A stretch of 64,000 nucleotides of DNA, from the NCBI GenBank assembly GCA_944320305.1, contig CALUGW010000005.1:57341-121340 (forward strand), in the 5' to 3' direction. Below the pieces are notes generated by a model that was given only the letters and a program-made list of their open reading frames with translations, was not told the origin of the DNA and ran no database searches. The DNA comes from an uncultured Prevotella sp. GTDB taxonomy: Bacteria; Bacteroidota; Bacteroidia; Bacteroidales; Bacteroidaceae. The translations under genes and the position numbers were made by a program. Below, in pieces: positions 15,464 to 23,237 of the stretch; position 1 is the first letter of the stretch; the number at the start of each line of letters is the position of its first letter.

Positions 15464-16876
15464 ATGGACAAGAAATTGGAGATGCTGCAGTGCCTCATAG
15501 GCGGCAGGGCCTTTGCCCCGTCGCACTCTGCCCTGGCCAAGGAGCTGGGCTATAAGGGCAAGATGGGCATATACAGACTGATGGACGGGGCGGTCAGGCC
15601 GGACACTGTCGACAAGACGTGGCGCCTGATTATGGAGCGCTACCGCCTGACGGAAGAGTTTCTGTGCAGCATGGCCCGCACATTCTTCGGCGCGGGGCTG
15701 TTTTACGCCACGCTGGCCGCCCAGATGAACCGCAGCCACCCGAGGTGGGCGGAGAATCTTGTGCTGTCGCTCACGGCCGACCTTTACGACCACTGCTCGC
15801 CACAGTTCAGGGCCGAGACCGCCCCTGTGCTCAAGGACTTGAAGGCGGATGAGCCAAATGTCTATTGGGGCATTGTGGCGTTGGTCTACATCCGGGCCAA
15901 AGGCATCGACGTCTACAAGTGCAAGGGCGGGCCGCAGGGCGCGGCGGCGCAAATAATCGACGCGCTGGACAGGCTGCTCTACGGGGCTTACCCCGAAAAG
16001 GCGGGCGCACACGAGGCGGCCTGCAACCTGAAGGCCATGGCGGGCGGCTGCACCGGCTTGTGGAGCGTGGTGTGGAACTGCGTGATACTCTTCAGGCACT
16101 ACGCCGAGAGCGGATTCATGGCCGAGGCCGCGAAAGCCCTGCGCCTGTTCGGCTTCGGCAAGCGGAGCTACTGGCTGGCGCCCGGCAGCGTCTACGGCCC
16201 CGGAGCCGAGGTGTGGCTGCTCACGGAGCAGGGCTGCGGGCGGCAGACCGGCGGACACTATCTGACCATGAGGCTCAGGGCGGGCGCCGACATCTGCTCG
16301 TTCGGGCTGGCTGACGCTATGCTCCTGCTGTTCTGGGCAACCGACGGCGAGGGCGGGGCGCCGGTGCTCCAGGTCTGCAGGGGCTGCGCGGAAGAAAGGC
16401 AATGGTGCTTTTACCGTTATGGCTATGACGCTGAGAGGCTTGAGCTTCGTTTTGAGGCCGGCCCCGACACCGTGAGTCCGGCAGGCTTGCCCGGGGCGCT
16501 GCGGATGGTTGACTTGGCGGAGCCGTCGGGAAAGGACGAAAAGGTGTGGGCCAAAATCCTCGCGGAGTGGGACAGGAGCCGGGGCGAGGCAGTCTTCATG
16601 CAGGCCCGCGAGGCCGTCTCCGGCATAACCGACATGAGCGCCGCTTACCGCATAGCCGGCGTCAGTCTGAGCAAAGACGCGCTCACCATCGCCATAGAGC
16701 ACGGCGGGAGCGTTCGCCGGTACAGGCTGCCCTCAGAGCGTTACGGCTTCCTCTCTGAGATAAACCCGTCTCAGCGTGTCGTCATAACCCGCCATGCCGG
16801 CAGCGGCGACACCTTGTTTGCCGACTGGCCTGAGCTTGGCTACAGCGTCCGTCTGGACGAGTTCACCACAGCATAA
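15464..16876 (+). CDS. cytoplasmic protein of unknown function with an HTH-like N-terminus (470 aa)
   Basis: The protein has no signal peptide or membrane segment. Residues ~1-60 (LQCLIGGRAFAPSHSALAKE, then KGKMGIYRLMDGAVRPDTVDK) have the look of a helix-turn-helix domain in which a Tyr-Arg-Leu-Met helix would contact DNA. The remaining ~400 residues are Cys- and Trp-rich and include a possible zinc-type cluster VCRGCAEERQWC around residue 305. I do not recognise a family. It is a single gene; a palindromic MITE-like element begins 10 bases after its stop. Position next to a restriction-modification gene allows a defence or regulatory role, but this is only context. Confidence 0.6.
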   Translation: MDKKLEMLQCLIGGRAFAPSHSALAKELGYKGKMGIYRLMDGAVRPDTVDKTWRLIMERYRLTEEFLCSMARTFFGAGLFYATLAAQMNRSHPRWAENLVLSLTADLYDHCSPQFRAETAPVLKDLKADEPNVYWGIVALVYIRAKGIDVYKCKGGPQGAAAQIIDALDRLLYGAYPEKAGAHEAACNLKAMAGGCTGLWSVVWNCVILFRHYAESGFMAEAAKALRLFGFGKRSYWLAPGSVYGPGAEVWLLTEQGCGRQTGGHYLTMRLRAGADICSFGLADAMLLLFWATDGEGGAPVLQVCRGCAEERQWCFYRYGYDAERLELRFEAGPDTVSPAGLPGALRMVDLAEPSGKDEKVWAKILAEWDRSRGEAVFMQAREAVSGITDMSAAYRIAGVSLSKDALTIAIEHGGSVRRYRLPSERYGFLSEINPSQRVVITRHAGSGDTLFADWPELGYSVRLDEFTTA

Positions 16877-16885
16877 GGGGCAACC

Positions 16886-17087
16886 CGGGATAAGGATTTT
16901 CGTTTGACCGGCAAGAAAAGCACGCCTCCTGCCTGCTGTCTGCCTCGTGTAGAGACGCAAAATTTTGCGTCTCGCAGGAGCAATGCCATTAAAAAAAAAT
17001 GGATGCAAATGCCAATGTCAGACGCAAAATTTTGCGTCTCTACATGAGAAATCCCACTGCTTAATCTCAATGCTTGCTTATTCCGAA
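16886..17087 (-). repeat. palindromic MITE-like element, copy B
   Basis: Same element as at 4440-4636 but inverted: CGGGATAAG at the left edge, two ACGCAAAATTTTGCGT palindromes, and the conserved end reading CTTAATCTCAATGCTTGC. It starts 10 bases after the stop of the 470-aa gene. In the gene-free stretch 16877-17948 it is followed by an AACAGGCC repeat (17293-17345) and copy C; I see no gene there. Confidence 0.8.
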
Positions 17088-17292
17088 CTTGCGTATAAAG
17101 GAAGCGCCGGAAAAGCCGGCCGCGCCTTGGCGGCTGTCTCACAAGGCAGACGGGGCGTCGTGCCTCAGCTGGCAGGCAAACTGTGCGCGAGAGGTTTGTG
17201 CCTTTGGCAGTGCGCTTCCACTTCCCAAAAAGGACAATCAAAAGCGCAGGGCGGCATGAAACGCGGTGCAAGACGGGTCATTTTGCATTCCG

Positions 17293-17345
17293 AAACAGGC
17301 CGTTTCACACTGCGAAATGGCCTGTTTTGCAGCGCGAAACAGGCC
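17293..17345. repeat. AACAGGCC inverted repeat, copy 2 of the AATATAGGCC family
   Basis: AAACAGGCC at 17293-17301 and GGCCTGTTT at 17319-17327 form a stem around a CACACTGCG-type loop, with a third arm GAAACAGGCC at 17336-17345. Word structure matches the palindrome at 4745-4805. Confidence 0.5.
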
Positions 17346-17602
17346 ATTTTGGTTTGAAACCATACACCGTCAAAATGATTACGGATTGGCGAAAACGCGG
17401 CGTTTTGCCGCCAAGACTACAACAAAAAGACGCCAGTCTGCTTACGGTTTTTCGGGCGCCGCCGCAACGGGTAAGACGGAGGCGGCTCGCGGTCATGTTC
17501 CGATTTCGGACAATCAGCAGCAACAAGGTTTCCGTGTCATTCTGTTTTCGGCGGAATGACAAGGGTATGCGGGACACGCCACTTATGGGAATGATGAAAT
17601 TT

Positions 17603-17797
17603 GGCAAAGCAAGCATTGAGATTAAGCTGTGGGAGTTCTCATGTAGAGACGCAAAATTTTGCGTCTGTCATTGTCGTTTGCATCCATTTTTTTAGGCACT
17701 GCCTCTCCGAAAAGCAAAATTTTGCGTCTCTACACGTGGCAGACAGCAGGCCGGGGGCTTGTTTTTCCTGCAGGACAAACTAAAATCTTTATCCCGA
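17603..17797 (+). repeat. palindromic MITE-like element, copy C
   Basis: Third copy, in the same direction as copy A. The right end TTTATCCCGA is kept but the left terminal repeat is altered (TTTGGCAAAGCAAGC in place of CGGGATAAGCAAGC). It lies 150 bases upstream of the restriction-modification gene and is inverted relative to copy D on the other side. Confidence 0.8.
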
Positions 17798-17912
17798 ACT
17801 CGCATGATGACTGGGAGAGAGAGATGCGCATAAACGATTCTGATTCATTTGGCAAAATACGGGCATTCATTCATAAAAACACTGCGGCGGAAGCGAAAAC
17901 AGGCGCAAATGT

Positions 17913-17943
17913 TTTGCCGTAAGGCCGCTTTAGGCTAAATTTG
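17913..17943 (+). promoter_or_regulatory. promoter of the restriction-modification gene, leaving no leader
   Basis: TTTG at 17913-17916, 19 bases, TAAATTTG at 17936-17943: a full consensus. The start codon is only 6 bases after the -7 box, so the mRNA should begin at or within a few bases of the ATG. Confidence 0.7.
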
Positions 17944-17948
17944 CAGAC

Positions 17949-20900
17949 ATGACCCTGAAAGAATACATCAGCGAGCTGAACCGGCAGATGGCCACGGGCA
18001 GAGCCGGCGAGCACAGCTACCGGCCCGCGCTGAAGCAGCTGATAGACACGGCGCTGCCGGGCTTCGACGTGACGAACGAGCCGAGGCGCATAGCCTGCGG
18101 CGCGCCCGACTTCATAATAATGCGCCACAGCGACGGGCTGCCCGCAGCATTCGTGGAGACCAAAGACATAGGCGACGCCGACCTGGACGGGCGCCGCGAG
18201 CACCGCGAGCAGTTCGACCGCTACCGCGCCTCGCTGGACCGCATTGTGTTTACTGACTATCTCGACTTCCACTTCTACGAGGGCGGACAGCTCACGGAGC
18301 GCGTGCGCCTGGGCGAGCTGCAGGGCGGCAGGATAACGCCCGCCAACGACGGCTGGAGCCGCTGGGCCTCGGCCATGGCGCGGCTGGCCGCAGCGGGGCC
18401 GCAGCGCATAACGTCGGCCCAGGCGCTGGCGGCGGCAATGGCCGCCAAGGCGCGGCTGCTGGGCGACGTGATAGGCCGCGCGCTCGACGAGGAGCGGCCC
18501 GGCGAGACGCCCGACGACGGCTGCGGGCAGATAGCCATGGAGTATAAGGCGTTTCGCGAGGTGCTCATCAGCACGCTCTCCTACGCCGAGTTTGCCGACA
18601 TATACTCGCAGACCATCGTCTACGGGATGTTCGCAGCCCGCCTGCACGACACCACGCCCGACACCTTCTCGCGCTTCGAGGCGGCCACGCTCATACCGAA
18701 GACCAACCCCTTTCTGCGCAAGATATTCCAGAACATCGCGGGCTACGACCTCGACGGGCGCATAGCATGGATTGTGGACGACGTGGCCTCGATGTTCCGC
18801 GCCGCCGACCTGCGCCGCATCATGGCCGACTACGCCGGGCCGGAGCGGCGGCGCGACCCGATGATTCACTTCTACGAGGACTTCCTCAGGGCATACCGCC
18901 CGGCGGTCAAGAAAGAGAAAGGCGTATGGTACACACCGCTGCCGGTGGTGAGGTTCATGGTGGCGGCGGTGGACAGCGTGCTGGCCACGGACTTCGGCCT
19001 GCCCCAGGGCCTGGCCGACTACAGCATGGTGGAGCGCGAGGTGGCCAACAGCCAGTATGACCCAAGGCGGCGGGGCGAGCGCAAGACGTACCGCCTGAAG
19101 TTCCACAAGGTGCAGATTCTGGACCCCGCCACCGGCACGGGCACCTTTCTGGCCGAGGTGGTGAACCGCATTCACGACAAGTTCAGCGGCCAGCAGGGCC
19201 TCTGGCAGCAGTACGTCGAGCAGCACCTGCTGCCCAGGCTCAACGGCTTCGAGCTGCTCATGGCGCCCTACACCGTGGCCCACCTGAAGCTCGACATGGT
19301 GCTGAGGGCCACCGGCTACGAGCACAACTCCGACCGGCGGCTGAACATCTTCCTGACAAACTCGCTCGAGGAGCCGCACCCATACACCAGCACGCTGTTC
19401 GCAAAGTGGCTCAGCGACGAGGCCAACGCCGCCAACCGCATAAAGCGCGACACGCCGGTGATGGTGCTCATAGGCAACCCGCCCTACAACGGCGAGAGCC
19501 GCAACAAGGGCGAGTGGATAATGAGCCTGATGGAGACGTACAAGAGGGAGCCGGGCGGAAAGGCTCGCCTGGCCGAGCGCAACCCCAAATGGCTCAACGA
19601 TGACTACGTGAAATTCATCCGGCTGGCGCAGCACTTCATCGAGAAAAACGGCGAGGGCGTGCTCGCCTTCATCAATCCGCACGGCTTTCTTGACAACCCA
19701 ACGTTCCGCGGCATGAGGTGGAGCCTGCTCCGCGCGTTCGACAAAATCTACACAATAGACCTGCACGGCAACAGCAAGAAAAAGGAGACCGCGCCCGGCG
19801 GCGGCAAGGACGAGAACGTGTTCGACATACAGCAGGGCGTGAGCATAAACCTGCTTGTGAAGACCGGCCGCAAGGCGCAGGCGGAACTGGGGCGCGTCTG
19901 CCACTTCGACCTCTTCGGCCGACGGCAGGACAAGCTCGACTATCTCGCCGCGCACACACTGAACGACATTCCATTCACAGACGTGACGCCGCGCGAGCCG
20001 ATGTACTTCTTCGTGCCCAAGGACTTCGGGGCGGAAGAGGAGTATAACAGAGGGTTCGGGGTGAACGAGCTGTTTGTGGAAAGTTCGGTGGGTATTGTTA
20101 CTACAAAAGACTCTTTCTTGATTTGTGACACTGAAGAAGAAGTCGAGAAACGAATTAAAGATTTCATAGCTTTGTCTCCTGAAAAATTAAGAAACAAATA
20201 TAACCTCAAAGACACAAGAGACTGGACTATTGCCAAAGCCAAAGCAGATATTGGGCCGACTTTTGATAAAAATAAAGTGTTTCCAATAAATTATCGGCCT
20301 TTCGACACGAAATTCTTGTATTATACAGGACTTACGAATGGAATCGTGGCCAGGCCACGATTCCATTCGATGCGTCACCTGTTAATCCCTGCGAATTTGG
20401 CACTCCTCACTTGCAGGCAATCGGCGACTGGCGACTGGAGTTTGGTAAGCATCACGAAATCACCGTATGACGCAGACAACAAACCGGCATCAGGAGAAAG
20501 AGGATTTGATGATGACTGCCGCGTTTCAAACAGAACAAAAGAGCGTGGCTATATGTTTCCACTTTTCATCCTAAACAAAAATACCGGCGAAGCCGGTCGA
20601 TTTTTTGAGGATTCTGGGACAATTCCCAACTTCAACGCCGCGATTTTAGCTAAAATCGTGGAATCACTGGGCGAAAGGCCGGAGCCGACAGAGCTTTTCG
20701 ACTACATCTACGCCGTGCTGCACAGCCGGGCTTACAGGGAGCGTTACAAGGAGTTTCTGAAGATTGACTTTCCGCGAATACCCTACCCCACCGACCGCGA
20801 GCTGTTCCACCGGCTGGCGGAAAAGGGAGCGGAGCTGCGCCGCACGCACCTGATGGACGGCTCGGCGGCGTGGGCCGTAAGCACGACCTACCCCGAGCCG

Positions 20901-21164
20901 GGCACCAACACCGTGGAGCAGGCGCGGCACGACGGCGAGAGGGTGTGGATAAACGACACGCAGTATTTCGGAGGCGTAAGCCCCGAGGCGTGGAACTTCT
21001 ACATCGGCGGCTACCAGCCCGCGCAGAAATGGCTCAAGGACAGGCGCGGACGCACGCTCGACTTCGCCGCCATACGCCACTACGAGGAGATTATCCACGC
21101 GCTCTGCGCCACCGCCCGGCTGATGCGCGAAATTGACGCGCTGCCCCTGCCGTGGCGGCAATGA
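17949..21164 (+). CDS. type ISP/IIG single-chain restriction-modification enzyme (N6-adenine)
   Basis: A 1071-residue cytoplasmic fusion enzyme. Residues ~50-75 contain PDFIIMRHS and AFVETKDIG, a PD-(D/E)xK-type nuclease core. The methyltransferase follows: motif I LDPATGTGTF near residue 392 and motif IV NPPYNG near 510, the amino-methyltransferase form for adenine N6. The C-terminal third carries the Type ISP C-terminal/target-recognition region (NYRPFDTKFLYYTG, RPRFHSMRHLL, FDYIYAVLHSRAYRERYKEF). No helicase domain is present, unlike LlaGI-type ISP enzymes, so it is closer to type IIG. Residues ~697-904 are encoded by much more AT-rich DNA than the flanks. It stands alone between inverted repeat copies C and D. 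One protein would both cut and protect DNA. Confidence 0.88.
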   Translation: MTLKEYISELNRQMATGRAGEHSYRPALKQLIDTALPGFDVTNEPRRIACGAPDFIIMRHSDGLPAAFVETKDIGDADLDGRREHREQFDRYRASLDRIVFTDYLDFHFYEGGQLTERVRLGELQGGRITPANDGWSRWASAMARLAAAGPQRITSAQALAAAMAAKARLLGDVIGRALDEERPGETPDDGCGQIAMEYKAFREVLISTLSYAEFADIYSQTIVYGMFAARLHDTTPDTFSRFEAATLIPKTNPFLRKIFQNIAGYDLDGRIAWIVDDVASMFRAADLRRIMADYAGPERRRDPMIHFYEDFLRAYRPAVKKEKGVWYTPLPVVRFMVAAVDSVLATDFGLPQGLADYSMVEREVANSQYDPRRRGERKTYRLKFHKVQILDPATGTGTFLAEVVNRIHDKFSGQQGLWQQYVEQHLLPRLNGFELLMAPYTVAHLKLDMVLRATGYEHNSDRRLNIFLTNSLEEPHPYTSTLFAKWLSDEANAANRIKRDTPVMVLIGNPPYNGESRNKGEWIMSLMETYKREPGGKARLAERNPKWLNDDYVKFIRLAQHFIEKNGEGVLAFINPHGFLDNPTFRGMRWSLLRAFDKIYTIDLHGNSKKKETAPGGGKDENVFDIQQGVSINLLVKTGRKAQAELGRVCHFDLFGRRQDKLDYLAAHTLNDIPFTDVTPREPMYFFVPKDFGAEEEYNRGFGVNELFVESSVGIVTTKDSFLICDTEEEVEKRIKDFIALSPEKLRNKYNLKDTRDWTIAKAKADIGPTFDKNKVFPINYRPFDTKFLYYTGLTNGIVARPRFHSMRHLLIPANLALLTCRQSATGDWSLVSITKSPYDADNKPASGERGFDDDCRVSNRTKERGYMFPLFILNKNTGEAGRFFEDSGTIPNFNAAILAKIVESLGERPEPTELFDYIYAVLHSRAYRERYKEFLKIDFPRIPYPTDRELFHRLAEKGAELRRTHLMDGSAAWAVSTTYPEPGTNTVEQARHDGERVWINDTQYFGGVSPEAWNFYIGGYQPAQKWLKDRRGRTLDFAAIRHYEEIIHALCATARLMREIDALPLPWRQ
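20335..20369. repeat. 17-bp perfect inverted repeat inside the restriction-modification gene
   Basis: 20335-20351 is the exact reverse complement of 20353-20369 with a single base between. It encodes the TNGIVARPRFHS part of a motif conserved in this enzyme class, inside the AT-rich specificity region. Confidence 0.8.
20641..20658. repeat. 18-bp perfect palindrome inside the restriction-modification gene
   Basis: CGATTTTAGCTAAAATCG is its own reverse complement. It marks almost exactly the right border of the AT-rich segment. A smaller stem ACCGGC-GAA-GCCGGT followed by a T6 run lies at 20583-20606. Confidence 0.75.
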
Positions 21165-21226
21165 CAGATGTCGGCATCTCGCCTGCCGCCTTTACCGCAA
21201 GAAGACGGGAGCGTTCTTACACGAAC

Positions 21227-21437
21227 TCGGGATAAGAATTTTCGTTTGTCAAGCAATAAAAGCAAGCCTCCGGCCTGCTGTCTGCCACGTGTACTGCCAC
21301 GTGTAGAGACGCAAAATTTTGCGTCTCGGAGTGGCCAATGCCTAAAAAAACGGATGCAAACGACAACGTCAGACGCAAAATTTTGCGTCTCTACATGAGA
21401 ACTACCACTGCTTAATCTCAATGCTTGCTTATCAGAA
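21227..21437 (-). repeat. palindromic MITE-like element, copy D
   Basis: Fourth copy, same orientation as B and inverted relative to C, starting 62 bases after the restriction-modification gene. TCGGGATAAG is the left end. It carries an internal duplication of a CTGCCACGTGTA word not seen in the other copies. Confidence 0.8.
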
Positions 21438-21545
21438 CTCACGTAACTTGGTAACTTGCGGACATTCAAAAGCGGAATGAACAGAAGTATGCCCCGCCCG
21501 TTTATACACGAACCCGCATTTGGCAAATTGATGACGGCATTCATA

Positions 21546-21594
21546 AAAAACAAAGCGGACGCACAACTGAACGACGTCAGCCGTGCATCCGCTT
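21546..21594 (-). terminator. terminator of the Ton/TPR operon
   Basis: On the minus strand AAGCGGATGCAC pairs with GTGCGTCCGCTT (one G-U pair), followed by TGTTTTTTATG. It lies 59 bases after the TPR gene stop. Confidence 0.8.
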
Positions 21595-21652
21595 CTGTTT
21601 GTATCATCGCCCGCGCAAGACGGACAAATGGTGAGTTTGAAAAGAAAACGCT

Positions 21653-23095
21653 TTATTTCTTCGTTGTGAGCGTGAGAGCCTGCTTGGCAATCTCGTTGTC
21701 GGGATCGATAGCCAGAATCTTGTTCCAATATGACGTGGAGGTCTCCTTGGCTGCGGGATCTTTCTCCATCTGGAGCAAGTAGTAGTAACCGAGGTAACGG
21801 TAGGACTCCACGAGGCGCGCGTTGTCGGTCTCGGTCTTCTCAGGACGTGCCTCAATCATGCTGACCACCTTGTCATAGTAGGGCTTTGCAAGTCCGTCCT
21901 TGGTCTCGGGGTCGATGTAGGAGTTGACGCGGGCACGCATGAATGTGACATACTCGAGAGCGTCGGGGAACTTCTGCTCCATGTCCACATAAACCTGCTC
22001 GGCCAGACGGAACACGGAGTCGCGCGAGGTGCCCTTCAGCGTGTCGGCATACTGGACGTAAATCTGGGCAAGGGCAGCCACATCGGTGGCCGAGGGATTG
22101 CCGAGAGTCTTCAGGTAATCGTTGTAGGCCACAACGGCGTTGGAGTAGTCCTCGTTCTCAAGGTAGCAGTCGGAGAGCTGCTTGATGACGCCGGCGCGCT
22201 TCTCGTTGCCGTCAATCTCAAGCTCAAGAGCCTTCTTGTACATCTCGATGGCCTTGTCGAATTCCTTGTTGCCGTTGTAGGCGTTGCCATAATAGGTGTA
22301 GTCGTAGTAAGAAATCTTTGCGCTGTCGGACTTGTTGAACAGAGCGTCGGCATAAGCCAGCGCGTTGGTGTAGTCCTTAAGCTCGGTGTAGCTGAAGAAC
22401 GCAAGACGGTTGAAAGCGGCGTCGCGCGGCATCTTGCCGAGACCGAACTTGGCCACCTCAAGGCTCTCAGAATACTTCTGGCCGAAATAAAGTGCCATGG
22501 CATACTCGGTGAGCTGGTGCTCGTCAAGGGCGTTGCGGTCGGCCTTGGCATAAGCCTCGGCAGCCTTGGGGAACTCGTTGGAGATGTAGTAGATGTGGCC
22601 GATCATGGCGTCAACGGCCACGTCGGGGCGCTGTGTGCGAAGCTCCTCAAGACGGCCTACGGCCTCCGTGGGGCTGATCTTGCGGTAAACGCTGGCGTAC
22701 TTGTAGTAAGGCTCGGGATTCTTCGGGTCGAAATAGATGGCTTGGGTGTAGTAGCCGGCAGCTCCGCCACCATCGTTGTTGAGCGCGGCAATGTCGCCGA
22801 GGAGCACGAACACGGGGGCGTACTTCTTGTTTGCCTTCATGGCATACTCGGCATAAAGAGTGGCGTTGACAGTGTCCTTGTTCTCAAGGAAGGCGCGGCC
22901 CATGGCCACGAGCACGTCCTCGTTCTTCTTGTTCTTCTTGTAAACGGCCTTAACCTGATCCTCAAGGTCGGCAGGCTTGCTCTTTATGACGCTGGTGATG
23001 GCGTCGATGGTGGCCTTGTTCTCGTCCTGGGCCATTGCAGGCACGCTGAGTGCCAGCATGAATGTTCCGATAAATAAATACTTTAATCTCTTCAT
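21653..23095 (-). CDS. secreted tetratricopeptide-repeat protein of the Ton operon
   Basis: 480 residues with a signal peptide (MKRLKYLFIGTFMLALSVPAMAQ). Nearly the whole mature part is TPR-like: paired helices such as FVLLGDIAALNNDGGGAAGY, PYYKYASVYRKISPTEAVG, YYGNAYNGNKEFDKAIEMYK and QLSDCYLENEDYSNAVVAY. It should be a periplasmic scaffold. It is the last gene in line after exbB-exbD-exbD-tonB-pstS-like, as in other Bacteroidales, and a terminator follows; the 142-base gap to the upstream gene has no obvious own promoter. Its partner is probably the TonB/ExbBD complex or the phosphate-binding-like lipoprotein, but this is inference. Confidence 0.87.
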   Translation of the reverse strand: MKRLKYLFIGTFMLALSVPAMAQDENKATIDAITSVIKSKPADLEDQVKAVYKKNKKNEDVLVAMGRAFLENKDTVNATLYAEYAMKANKKYAPVFVLLGDIAALNNDGGGAAGYYTQAIYFDPKNPEPYYKYASVYRKISPTEAVGRLEELRTQRPDVAVDAMIGHIYYISNEFPKAAEAYAKADRNALDEHQLTEYAMALYFGQKYSESLEVAKFGLGKMPRDAAFNRLAFFSYTELKDYTNALAYADALFNKSDSAKISYYDYTYYGNAYNGNKEFDKAIEMYKKALELEIDGNEKRAGVIKQLSDCYLENEDYSNAVVAYNDYLKTLGNPSATDVAALAQIYVQYADTLKGTSRDSVFRLAEQVYVDMEQKFPDALEYVTFMRARVNSYIDPETKDGLAKPYYDKVVSMIEARPEKTETDNARLVESYRYLGYYYLLQMEKDPAAKETSTSYWNKILAIDPDNEIAKQALTLTTKK

Positions 23096-23237
23096 ATTTA
23101 AACAATTATTGCGTTTTAATTTATTGCCACATCATGGCAGCCGCACCATATATGCCTGCTGACAACGAAGGCAACGACTGAAATCCGACTCACACTAACT
23201 GGTCATCCCGAAAACACCCGCAGGCACGGGCACGCCG

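Noticed and set aside
17871-19955. Very long minus-strand open frame opposite the restriction-modification gene
   Set aside because: The plus-strand protein has clear nuclease and methyltransferase motifs; the opposite frame is a by-product of high GC and has no recognisable motif. The same holds for 44391-46652 opposite GH51 and 36553-38199 opposite the ABC permease.
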